Source of the DNA: Paenibacillus solanacearum
GTDB taxonomy: Bacteria > Bacillota > Bacilli > Paenibacillales > NBRC-103111
Direction of reading: 5' to 3'
DNA length: 64,000 nucleotides
Assembly: GCF_910593845.1 (NCBI RefSeq)
Contig: NZ_CAJVAS010000005.1
Coordinates: forward strand, 186,001-250,000
Part shown: positions 33,702 to 41,903 of the stretch, piece by piece
Position numbering within the stretch: the first letter of the stretch is position 1
How the letters are laid out: every line of letters starts with the position of its first letter
Notes under the pieces: generated by a model
Database searches by the model: none
Told to the model about the DNA's origin: nothing
The model's input: only the letters and a program-made list of their open reading frames with translations
Position numbers and translations under genes: made by a program

Positions 33702-36230
33702 TCAATTTGCATCGCTGCGCGGAGCGGCATCCGACAGCCGCTTCACCTCGCGGCTCAGCTCCTGCACCGCCTGAATCAGCACGGGCACAAATTCCGTATA
33801 GCGAAGGCCGTGACGATCCGTGTCCCGATCGTATACGTAAGCCCCGGCGTCCATGCCGAGCGCGTCGAATACGGATTTCACCTCTTGGGCGATCAGTCCG
33901 AAGTGCATCCGATCGAACTGATGCTCGATGACGCGCTCCTTCCCTGACTCATCCTTGACCGTTTCCTTGTAGTCCTTGAACTTGAACGCAACCGGACGCA
34001 GCCGTTCGATCAGCTCCAGCGCAGCCGCAAGCGGTTCGACCCGCTCCTTCTCCCGGGCATCGGACGTGTTCACCGTCCCGGTGGCGGCGTAGATGTCTTT
34101 CCATCGGCTGCTGCTCGTTCCCAGGCTCACCGCGTTGTCCGCGTTCGGGCGAGTCGTGCCGTACACGGTGATGTCGCTCGGACTGAGCAGCATCCGCGTC
34201 ACCGAATCGTTGCGCAGCCGCAAATTGCCCGCTGCGGACCGCAGGTCCAGCTCCCCGTTCTCGTTGTAGCCGATCATTCCGAGCTTATTGCCGTTGTAAT
34301 CGTAGATCGTGACCGGCGTTGACTTCGGCAGCGAGATCGGAACCGTTCCGTCGATGCGGCCGTTGATCAGGCTGTCGTCGACGAAGCCCCGCGGCGTGAA
34401 CAAGCCGCTCTCGGCCCCGAAGCGCGTCGCGCCCGTCCGCTTGAACAACGGCTGCCGGCAAATGACGCTGTCCGTTCCCGTGCAACGCACGAACACGATA
34501 TCGTTCGTTTCCCCGGAAGGATACGGCGCTGTGCTCTTGCCGATAAACGGCGATGCGATAAAGCGGGCGCCGGCCGGATGGTTAAAGCCGCTCCTCAGGG
34601 CGGACCGGGCGCTCTTCGCCTCGAAGTAGCAGGCGATAAATTCAATGTCCCGGGCATCGTGGCAGTGCAGCAGCACATCTTCCCGCGTCTGAATCGTACA
34701 GTTCATGAAGATGATGCCGCGTACCGGCTCCCCGGATATTTCCAAGCAGGCAGACGGCGAGTCGAAGGGCCCCGCGAGGCCGCCGTTTGTGCACACGACC
34801 CCGCTGCTGTGATCGAACCCGGAGATATAGCAGTCGCTGATTACCGTACCGGCGAAGCCGAAATTCGAAGCCGACGTCCGAATCTCGCTTCCGGCCTTAA
34901 TGCCGCCCGAGACCGGGTTCGGGCTGACGCCATCGAAGCGCAGCGTCGCGTCATCGACCCGGTTGGCCTGGCTGTACGTATACGGGTCCGAGCCGACACG
35001 GAACGTGCCGCCGCCGTTTGGGTACGGATTGCTCGGCGACCAGGCGATGCTGACGGAGCCGGACGACGATGCCAGGCAGCGATACACGTCGCCGCTGCGA
35101 ATGCCCATCCCGACTTTGCCGCTGGCCACGCATTGCACGAAACGGTTGCTCTCTGCCGTCGGCACGCGATCCGGGTAGCGCGGATCGTTCATGCTGCTGA
35201 TCAGCACGCCGTATTTGCGCCAGTAGCCGACCACCTGAATGAGATCATAGCGGCCCTGCGAAGCGTTCTTCAGCCACAGGCCGATATCCCACGCATCCCC
35301 GAAGCCGGGGTCCGTCGCGCTGTTGAAGCCTTCGATGCCGTTAAAAAAATGCGTGATCCGCAGCTGCGATATGCCGCTTTGCACCGCATCCTCGATCAGC
35401 ACCGCAACCGAGAACGGCTCGGCCGTCGCCGGGTTGCTACCCGCCGCGTCCTCCCGGTAAAAGTTCGTCAGCTTGTAGTCTTGGCCGGACACGTCGGGAT
35501 TGCTTCGCACGCCGCCGCCCATCCGCATATTCGTGATCCCGTATACGGTATGCACTTTCGGCCCCGTGCCTTTGAAGACCAGATGCGTTCCTTTGCCGTC
35601 GGTCTTTTTAATATTTTGCGCGCTCGGCACCCATTCGTCGAGCCCGGCTCCCCGCAGCACGACGCCGGAAGGAACGACGATCGTAGCGGAGCAGATGTAC
35701 CGGCCCGCCGGAATATATACCGTGCCGCCCCGCTCGCCGCATACCCGAATCGCCGCTTGGATGGCCGCCGTATCGTCGGTTTGGCCATCGCCCCGCGCCC
35801 CGAACCAGCGGACGCTGATCTCGCCTTCGTACACCCGCTTCAGCCGCATGCCCGACTGGGCCACCAGTACGAGACCGGTATTATCGGGCGTCGCGGTATC
35901 GGCCGGATCGCAGACGAACGGCCCTTCCTGACCGGGATCCGTCACGAAGTAGACGAAGTCCGGATCGGGCGCCCCGTCGCTGCGGATGCCGGCAATCGTG
36001 GCCGTCACGCAATATTGAAGCGCCATCAAATCTTTCGGCTTCAGACGATCGTCCGTCCCGCCGCCGATCCCATATACGCTCGCTGCGACGAATGCCGCCC
36101 CGGCCGCGCCCACGGAGGAAAAAAACGTTCTTCTCGTAATGACGGGCTTCCCCGCCTCCCCCTTTCCGTGCACCTCGCTCCCGTCCTGATCCCGTTCTTG
36201 CCGCTCCGATTCCTTCCGGTCATCCGGCAT
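33702..36230 (-). CDS. Tat-exported pectate-lyase-fold protein with C-terminal S74 chaperone domain
   Basis: The 842-residue protein starts with a hydrophilic leader and a twin-arginine signal (ITRRTFFSSVGAAGAAFVAAS, Arg33-Arg34). A right-handed beta-helix of the Pectate_lyase_3 type follows: VRWFGARGDGQTDDTAAIQA and GGTVYIPAGRYI. The C-terminus matches the peptidase S74 intramolecular chaperone of phage tailspikes: LGTSSSRWKDIYAATGTVNT, SDAREKERVEPL (self-cleavage Ser and Lys present), GLIAQEVKSVFDALG and a closing helix. The ATG at 36230 has a G-rich site upstream; a TTG at 36254 is the alternative. Enzymatic activity on a polysaccharide is likely; the substrate is not known. It is the last gene of the operon. 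Confidence 0.85.
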   Translation of the reverse strand: MPDDRKESERQERDQDGSEVHGKGEAGKPVITRRTFFSSVGAAGAAFVAASVYGIGGGTDDRLKPKDLMALQYCVTATIAGIRSDGAPDPDFVYFVTDPGQEGPFVCDPADTATPDNTGLVLVAQSGMRLKRVYEGEISVRWFGARGDGQTDDTAAIQAAIRVCGERGGTVYIPAGRYICSATIVVPSGVVLRGAGLDEWVPSAQNIKKTDGKGTHLVFKGTGPKVHTVYGITNMRMGGGVRSNPDVSGQDYKLTNFYREDAAGSNPATAEPFSVAVLIEDAVQSGISQLRITHFFNGIEGFNSATDPGFGDAWDIGLWLKNASQGRYDLIQVVGYWRKYGVLISSMNDPRYPDRVPTAESNRFVQCVASGKVGMGIRSGDVYRCLASSSGSVSIAWSPSNPYPNGGGTFRVGSDPYTYSQANRVDDATLRFDGVSPNPVSGGIKAGSEIRTSASNFGFAGTVISDCYISGFDHSSGVVCTNGGLAGPFDSPSACLEISGEPVRGIIFMNCTIQTREDVLLHCHDARDIEFIACYFEAKSARSALRSGFNHPAGARFIASPFIGKSTAPYPSGETNDIVFVRCTGTDSVICRQPLFKRTGATRFGAESGLFTPRGFVDDSLINGRIDGTVPISLPKSTPVTIYDYNGNKLGMIGYNENGELDLRSAAGNLRLRNDSVTRMLLSPSDITVYGTTRPNADNAVSLGTSSSRWKDIYAATGTVNTSDAREKERVEPLAAALELIERLRPVAFKFKDYKETVKDESGKERVIEHQFDRMHFGLIAQEVKSVFDALGMDAGAYVYDRDTDRHGLRYTEFVPVLIQAVQELSREVKRLSDAAPRSDAN

Positions 36231-36258
36231 CGTTCGCCCCCCGCTTTCATCCAAAATA

Positions 36259-36894
36259 TTAAAACGGCATCTCCCGTTGAACCGCTTTCAACCATGTCGA
36301 CGCAATCAGCATATCGCCCAGCGACGTCATATGGACGCCGTCGGTTGTCAGCGCTTTGCCCGTCTCCCGCCGTAAAAATGCGATAAACGCTTCATGCGTG
36401 GGCACGAGCACTGCCTGGAACGATGCGGCCAACTGCTCGACGATATCGACATACGGCTTCAGCATCCGGTTGCCGACCGAGTCGGGATATTCCTTGATGA
36501 TCGTAGGCTGCATCAGAATAAACCGGCAGCCGGTCTCCGCTCTCGCCTGTTCCAGCAAGCCCCGGTACACTTCGGCGAACCGCTCCGGGTGCACCTGCTC
36601 CGCCTCAGGCGAATCGAGCTGCCGCCACACATCGTTAATGCCGATCGAAACCGATACCCAGTTCGGCCGATGCTCCAGCACATCGAGCCGCCACCGCCGC
36701 TGCAGGTCGATGACCCGGTTGCCGCTCGTCCCCTCATTGATGATCCGAAGCGACAGCTCCGGGCGCGCCGCAGCGAAATAATCATGCAGCAGCCTTACGT
36801 AGCCGCCGCCGAGCTTGAGCGGATCGTTCTTCCGCCCCTTGTCCGTAATGCTGTCTCCAATGAACACCAGCGTATCGTTTAATTGAAACGTCAT
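36259..36894 (-). CDS. SGNH/GDSL hydrolase (esterase-like)
   Basis: The 211-residue enzyme shows FIGDSITDKG with nucleophile Ser15, GTSGNRVIDL (block II Gly and Asn), SIGINDVW (block III) and the C-terminal DGVHMTSLG with Asp and His of the triad. There is no signal peptide. It probably removes acetyl or other acyl groups from sugars; in this locus an O-acetyl sugar released by the neighbouring hydrolases is a reasonable target. A GGGAAAG stretch precedes the ATG. It ends 28 bases before the next gene. Confidence 0.9.
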   Translation of the reverse strand: MTFQLNDTLVFIGDSITDKGRKNDPLKLGGGYVRLLHDYFAAARPELSLRIINEGTSGNRVIDLQRRWRLDVLEHRPNWVSVSIGINDVWRQLDSPEAEQVHPERFAEVYRGLLEQARAETGCRFILMQPTIIKEYPDSVGNRMLKPYVDIVEQLAASFQAVLVPTHEAFIAFLRRETGKALTTDGVHMTSLGDMLIASTWLKAVQREMPF

Positions 36895-36965
36895 CGCTTC
36901 TTTCCCTTTCCCTTTCCCTTCCCCTATCCCGTCGTTCCCCTGGAATCAGGCACGCAGCAGTAAGA

Positions 36966-38420
36966 TTAATTGCGGAAATGCGCAATCGTATGGAACGTAA
37001 GGTAGTTCGCATTATGGTAATTGAAGGCGCCGTTGATGGCCGTCCGGCTGGCATACACGATGTTGTCGCCGTCAAACTGCCAATCGACGTACTGGAAGCC
37101 GACCTTCGTTGCGTCCTCGGGCCATCCGTTATCCTGGTAATTCAGAACGTCTTTGTGAATATGCCAATGCTCCAGATCTTCCGACGAGACCAATGTCAAA
37201 ATATTGCGCTGACTCACGTTCGGAAGCGTCACCCGGTTAACCAAAGACCAATATTTGCCGCTTACGGCATCGTAATGGATCGTAAACTTGGACATGTTCC
37301 CGTGAAAGTCGATGACTTTCCGGAACGACAGCGGCGCTTCCGGGCGCTCGTCGTCGACGTTCAGCATAATCGCCCGGCCGTATTCGGGGCTGCCGCCCTT
37401 CGTATTGTAGCGGAGCAGGTTGACCAGTCCTCCGTCCGGGGTCACGACCGCATTGCCCTCGAGCAGCGACGGCTTCCCGCCTTCGATCGTGCCGGGCCAA
37501 ACGCTAGAGTAAGACAGAAACGGCGTGACGGCCCATTGCGCCGGATCGAGCAAATCGCCGTCCGCAGGCACCGACACGATGCCGGTATCATGCCCGCCGG
37601 TTTGCCACGAGCCGAATTCCACCGCCGTCCAGAGGCGGCCCTTATGCTCCACGACCGGCATCGGCGCCCGATGCGGCCCTCTGGCCTCCCGGCTGCCCTC
37701 CGGAATAATTTCGGTAGGCGCGGACCACGTCCGTCCTCCGTCATCCGAGCGGCCGATCAGCAGCGCGCCGTACTCCGTACTCGTTCCGAGCATATACAGC
37801 GCCCCGCGGTGCAGGAACAGCTTGCCCCAGAAGCACGGGTACAGGTCGCACAGAAACGACCAGGTGCGTCCTTCGTCGGCCGAGCGGAACAGCTTCGTCA
37901 AGTTTTGCCCCGCTTTCCCCCAGTATACGTCGTGAGAAGCAATCCACTCGCCGCCAGGCAGCTTGACGATGGAAGGGCTGGCCGGCGAGCGGCCCGAGAA
38001 GCCGTACGTGTAATCGTCCGGATGAATGTAGTTGATGACCGTTCCCGGCACATCGCCGGTCCGTACCTGCCTGACCGGACTGTCCGCAACCGGCTCAGCT
38101 AAGCCCTCCGCCATCGCCCGAACGGATACCCGGTACTCCTTCCCGTTGTCGAGGCCCTTAAGCTCCGCGCTGTTCCCACCGTCCGCCACCCGGACAACAG
38201 CCAGCTCCGTTTCGTCTTCCCCGGACGTCAAACGGATCTCATAAGCGAGTGCTCCGGCATCATAAGCGCCTTCATACTTCCAGTCGAGCCGCAGTTTGCC
38301 GTCGCCGGGCGCCAGCCGCACGATATTCAAATCGCTGCATGCCGCTTCCTCTCCATGCACCGCACGCATCAACGCTTTCGTATTCGAATAGCCCCATGTT
38401 TGTTTTCGTACACCGATCAT
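36966..38420 (-). CDS. Sialidase-like (BNR) beta-propeller with N-terminal FN3-like domain
   Basis: The 484-residue protein has an FN3-like region at about 30-120 (GKLRLDWKYEGA, LDNGKEYRVSVRAMAEG) and a propeller with two clear Asp-boxes, SADEGRTWS and SDDGGRTWS, as in exo-sialidases. No signal peptide is seen, so it may act on imported oligosaccharides inside the cell. An arginine triad as in true sialidases could not be confirmed by eye. The lyase and YhcH-like genes just upstream favour a sialic-acid-like or related substrate. Confidence 0.75.
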   Translation of the reverse strand: MIGVRKQTWGYSNTKALMRAVHGEEAACSDLNIVRLAPGDGKLRLDWKYEGAYDAGALAYEIRLTSGEDETELAVVRVADGGNSAELKGLDNGKEYRVSVRAMAEGLAEPVADSPVRQVRTGDVPGTVINYIHPDDYTYGFSGRSPASPSIVKLPGGEWIASHDVYWGKAGQNLTKLFRSADEGRTWSFLCDLYPCFWGKLFLHRGALYMLGTSTEYGALLIGRSDDGGRTWSAPTEIIPEGSREARGPHRAPMPVVEHKGRLWTAVEFGSWQTGGHDTGIVSVPADGDLLDPAQWAVTPFLSYSSVWPGTIEGGKPSLLEGNAVVTPDGGLVNLLRYNTKGGSPEYGRAIMLNVDDERPEAPLSFRKVIDFHGNMSKFTIHYDAVSGKYWSLVNRVTLPNVSQRNILTLVSSEDLEHWHIHKDVLNYQDNGWPEDATKVGFQYVDWQFDGDNIVYASRTAINGAFNYHNANYLTFHTIAHFRN

Positions 38421-38465
38421 ACGAACGCCTCCCCAATGTGCAATATCATTATCTCCTTGTGCAGC

Positions 38466-39404
38466 CTAACGGACGGACTCCTTCTCCTGGAACAACAGCC
38501 GTTTGACCGTCTGCCCGAGCTTCTCCAGCTGTTCTACTTCCATTCGATGATTGCCCTTCAGTGCGGAATCGTCCCGAACGCGGCAGACCGTCTCGATCGG
38601 CAGCCCGAGCTGCCGCAAGTGGTACTTCGCATTCACCGGGTACACCTGCAGCTCGATCAGCGAGGCAACCGTCAGAAACGACTGCAGCCGCTCGGCCAGC
38701 TCCGCGTTCTGGCGCCACTGCCCGATAAGCTGCACATACAAGTCCGGATGGAAATTCGCCATGACCCCGCTAAAACCTGCCGCGCCAAGCTTAAGCGACT
38801 CCAGCAGCGTCGTCGAATTGGCGTTGAACAGCTTCAGCTCGCTGCCGGCAACTGCTTCGAGCTTCGCTTTCATTTGCCCAATGTCGCAGCTCGTGTCTTT
38901 GAGGAACAGGAACCTTCCGGTCGACGCACACCACTTCAACGTATCGGGGGAGAGCAGCCGCTTGTACGGATACGGGCACTCGTAGACGCCGAAAGGAATG
39001 TCCGGCACCGCATCCAGCAGCTTCTGCGCGTTCCCGATCCATACGCTGTCGTCCTCCTCGGCCTTCGCAAGACGGTTGCTGACGATGACGACCGCATCCA
39101 CGCCCGTAGCCGCCATTTGCTTCAATTCCTCGATCTGATCGGCGAGCTCGTCGGAAATATGCCCCGAGGCGATGACCTGAACGCGGCCAGCCGCCTTCTC
39201 CTTCACGAAGCGCGCAACACTTATCCGCTCCTCCAGCGTCAAATAAAACATTTCGCTCGATTGGCATACGGCGAACAAGCCTTGCACCCCATGACCGATA
39301 TACCATTCCACCAGCCGTTCCAAGGCGTCGTAATCCACCTCGCCCTTCAATGTAAAAGGCGTAATCATCGTTGGCCATACGCCGCTTGCAATCGTTTTGC
39401 CCAT
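38466..39404 (-). CDS. Dihydrodipicolinate synthase / N-acetylneuraminate lyase family protein
   Basis: The 312-residue TIM barrel has the Schiff-base Lys169 in RFLFLKDTSCD and the partner Tyr141 in FGVYECPYPYK. The usual GTTGE motif reads CQSSE, so it is neither a plain DapA nor a typical NanA. It should catalyse an aldol-type cleavage or condensation of a keto acid, likely of a sugar acid. Of two adjacent ATGs the second (39404) has better spacing to GAGGGA. It shares one base with the stop of the YhcH-like gene (TGATG). Confidence 0.87.
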   Translation of the reverse strand: MGKTIASGVWPTMITPFTLKGEVDYDALERLVEWYIGHGVQGLFAVCQSSEMFYLTLEERISVARFVKEKAAGRVQVIASGHISDELADQIEELKQMAATGVDAVVIVSNRLAKAEEDDSVWIGNAQKLLDAVPDIPFGVYECPYPYKRLLSPDTLKWCASTGRFLFLKDTSCDIGQMKAKLEAVAGSELKLFNANSTTLLESLKLGAAGFSGVMANFHPDLYVQLIGQWRQNAELAERLQSFLTVASLIELQVYPVNAKYHLRQLGLPIETVCRVRDDSALKGNHRMEVEQLEKLGQTVKRLLFQEKESVR

Positions 39405-39910
39405 CATCGTTCCCTCGCTTCGCTGAAGTAAAAATCTTGCATCCACAACTGCTTATGAATTTTGACAACCACCTTGCGGATCTTCCGGTCGCCGGTCACG
39501 CTGCAGCAAGGCCGGTGCACGTCAGCCGGAAAAAAGACGGCGAACATTCCCGGTGTGAGCAGCAAATCCGCATCGTCGAGCCCGGCGTCATACAGCAGCA
39601 AGTCTTTCTCGTCCAGCAGCTGCTGCGTGATACGCTGCTTGCCGTCGGCCCTGACGACCCCGATTCGCTCCTCGCCGCGAAGCAGACATTGAATGTCAAT
39701 GTGCGTTTCATGCGACTCGGGCGTGCGAAGCGGCTTGGCCTCTGTCCCGACCGTCTGAACGATCGCAAACAAGTGCTCTCCTTCGATCGCATACGTGCCA
39801 TCCTCCACGGTGTCAAAATTCGTCCGCCGAATATAATCGACTCCCGCCTGGATGGACGGATGAAACATATGTTTTTCCCGATCCCAGCGGATCAGATCGC
39901 TAACGATCAT
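39404..39910 (-). CDS. YhcH/YjgK/YiaL family protein (NanQ-like sugar anomerase)
   Basis: The 168-residue cupin-like protein contains ESHETHIDIQCLLRGEE and FFPADVHRPC, the metal-binding and substrate regions of the YhcH family. Known members open or convert anomers of N-acetylneuraminate. It is the first gene of the operon and is translationally linked to the lyase gene. An N-terminal extension of about 15 residues is ordinary for the family. The presence of this gene is the best clue that the pathway handles sialic acid or a similar acidic sugar. Confidence 0.88.
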   Translation of the reverse strand: MIVSDLIRWDREKHMFHPSIQAGVDYIRRTNFDTVEDGTYAIEGEHLFAIVQTVGTEAKPLRTPESHETHIDIQCLLRGEERIGVVRADGKQRITQQLLDEKDLLLYDAGLDDADLLLTPGMFAVFFPADVHRPCCSVTGDRKIRKVVVKIHKQLWMQDFYFSEARER

Positions 39911-39940
39911 ACAAAGCCTCCCTCAGTGGTTCCGTATAAA

Positions 39941-40298
39941 AGAACAAAGTTCTTACCATTTGGCACAGCTTCACAACCTAGCCCTAATCCTGCAATGGAT
40001 TCGTTCTTAATTATAGAACAACGTTCTTACAAATCCATTTTAATACACATTGTTGGCGATTACAATCCTAATTTTTTCAAAAAAACGTTCCCGTGTCCGC
40101 TGCGCCTGTTTTTTGGCAAGCTTCAAAAAATTTACGAAAAACCAGTTGATATATTTTTTTGTATCCCGTACTATACAACTATAAACATATAATGATGAAC
40201 ATGGTTCTATATTGCAGAACATCAATGAGCCGTTAGCTTCGGCGAGCCGCTCCTCTTTTTTTCTAATATGTATAGAATCAAGTTCTTCATTATAGAAC
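39941..40298. promoter_or_regulatory. Array of GTTCT/AGAAC half-sites between divergent carbohydrate genes
   Basis: Half-sites occur with fixed spacing: AGAAC-N3-GTTCT at 39941-39953; GTTCT-N7-AGAAC-N3-GTTCT at 40003-40027; GTTCT-N7-AGAAC at 40204-40220; AGAAT-N3-GTTCT-N7-AGAAC at 40274-40298. They fill the 567-base gap between yhcH-like and solute-binding-protein genes, which has no other feature except AT-rich promoter-like DNA. A dimeric or tetrameric regulator, perhaps IclR-like, probably binds here. Confidence 0.6.
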
Positions 40299-40478
40299 AA
40301 AATTGACGCATTGCATGGGATCAGTGCGGCACACAAAGGGGGAATCGGCATTTGGCAACACATTCAGGCGCTGCAGAGGGTTGTATACAAAAAATAAATA
40401 CCGATCCGCAGCACGTTATGCAAGCGCTTTACTCATCGGTCGTTTCCGATCCACAAATCCATTCATGAGGTGATTCCA

Positions 40479-41807
40479 ATGTTCAACAAGCAATCCAAAT
40501 GGATGCTGTCCGGCCTCGTCCTCGGCTGCGCCGTTATGTCCGGCTGCAGCGGAGGCGACAAGCAGCCGCAGTCGAGCGGCAATACACCCGCGGTGCAAAA
40601 TAACAGCCCGGTAACCGTTACGCTCTACGCGCGGACACTGCTGCTCGATGACGACTTCGATAAATATATTAAGCAGCCGCTAAGTAAAAAATTCCCGAAC
40701 GTCACGATTCAAAAGGTGGATAGCGAAAAGGGGAAAACGATCCAGGACTTGTTGACGGCCGGTCAAATTCCGGATTTGATCTGGGAAGGCCTGACGAATA
40801 TGCAAACGCTTAACGACCTGAAATTGCCCGTCGATCTGGAGCCGCTGGCCAAGAAGCACGGCTTCGATTTGAGCCGGCTCGACCCGACACTCGTGAAAAG
40901 CATCCGCAGCTATTCGGACAAAAATCAGCTGCTCTACCTGCCGTTCCGCGCGTTCTCCTTCGGCCTCCATTACAACAAGGACATCTTCGATAAATTCGGC
41001 GTCGAATATCCGAAGGACAATATGACATGGGATCAAGCCGTCGAACTGGCCAAAAAAGTGACGGGCACCCGCGACGGCGTGGAATTCCGCGGACTGCATT
41101 CGGGCATCAGCATCAACCGCATCCAGACGCAAATGTCGCTGCCTTATGTCGATCCGAAAACGGAGAAGCCGGTGCTGCTGTCGAACGACCGCTGGCAAAC
41201 GCTGTTCCGCACCTATAAGGACATTTACGGCATTCCCGGCAATTACCCGAAAGGCGCCTCCTTCGGCGACGGCCGGAAAGCGTTCCTGGAAACGCGCAAT
41301 TTGGCGATGTTCCCGCATTTGCTCCTGATCGGCGACGCCGATTTTGCCGAATCGGTCAAGAAAGGGCTGAACTGGGGCGTGACCACGTTCCCTTCCATGA
41401 AAGATAAGCCGGGCGTCGGTCCGGGCGTGTTCTCAGATGGCTTCATTATACCGGAAGGCGGCAAAAACCAAGATCTGGTCTTCCAGCTTGTCGCCCATCT
41501 GCTCTCGGATGAGGTGCAGGGCGAAGCGGCCAAGCTCGGCAATCCGCCGGCCGTTGTGAATCCCGAGGTGCGGAAGAAGCTGTATGAGAACAATCCGCTG
41601 GCTAAAGGCGTGAACTTAACGCCGATCTTCAACATGAAGTATGCCGATCCGTATGGCAGAACAGCATATGACAGCAAGGTTCAAAGCCTTGTGCAGAAGC
41701 AGCTGGAGCAATATTTTACCGACAAGGCGGATCTGAACACCGCCCTGCGCGTTGCGGAGGAGCAAATGATCAAGACGATCAATGAGGAGAAATTGAAAGC
41801 GAAGTAA
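40479..41807 (+). CDS. Extracellular solute-binding lipoprotein of the carbohydrate locus
   Basis: The 442-residue precursor has a signal peptide ending in a lipobox (VMSGC, Cys at about 23). The mature part contains LHYNKDIFDKFGVEYPKDNMTWDQAVELAKKVTG and ends LNTALRVAEEQMIKTINEEKLK, matching the sugar-binding family 1 proteins also at 7909 and 57232. GAGGTG precedes the ATG at 40479 by six bases; a GTG three codons earlier is less likely. It is divergent from the hydrolase operon and shares its putative operators. No transporter membrane subunits lie nearby. Confidence 0.88.
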   Translation: MFNKQSKWMLSGLVLGCAVMSGCSGGDKQPQSSGNTPAVQNNSPVTVTLYARTLLLDDDFDKYIKQPLSKKFPNVTIQKVDSEKGKTIQDLLTAGQIPDLIWEGLTNMQTLNDLKLPVDLEPLAKKHGFDLSRLDPTLVKSIRSYSDKNQLLYLPFRAFSFGLHYNKDIFDKFGVEYPKDNMTWDQAVELAKKVTGTRDGVEFRGLHSGISINRIQTQMSLPYVDPKTEKPVLLSNDRWQTLFRTYKDIYGIPGNYPKGASFGDGRKAFLETRNLAMFPHLLLIGDADFAESVKKGLNWGVTTFPSMKDKPGVGPGVFSDGFIIPEGGKNQDLVFQLVAHLLSDEVQGEAAKLGNPPAVVNPEVRKKLYENNPLAKGVNLTPIFNMKYADPYGRTAYDSKVQSLVQKQLEQYFTDKADLNTALRVAEEQMIKTINEEKLKAK

Positions 41808-41854
41808 TGCCCGCGGGAAGCCGTCATCGCTTCGCGGCAAGTAAGCATTATCCA

Positions 41855-41886
41855 AATGCCCGACCGTCTTCGGACGGCCGGGCATT
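41855..41886. terminator. Bidirectional terminator
   Basis: AAATGCCC-CGTC loops back on GACG-GGGCATTT between the lipoprotein and the converging signalling gene. Confidence 0.85.
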
Positions 41887-41903
41887 TCGCTGTGTGCAGC
41901 AGG

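Noticed and set aside
34578..36386. A 602-codon plus-strand frame
   Set aside because: It is the shadow of the S74 beta-helix gene on the other strand, with Ala/Arg/His bias and no start signal.
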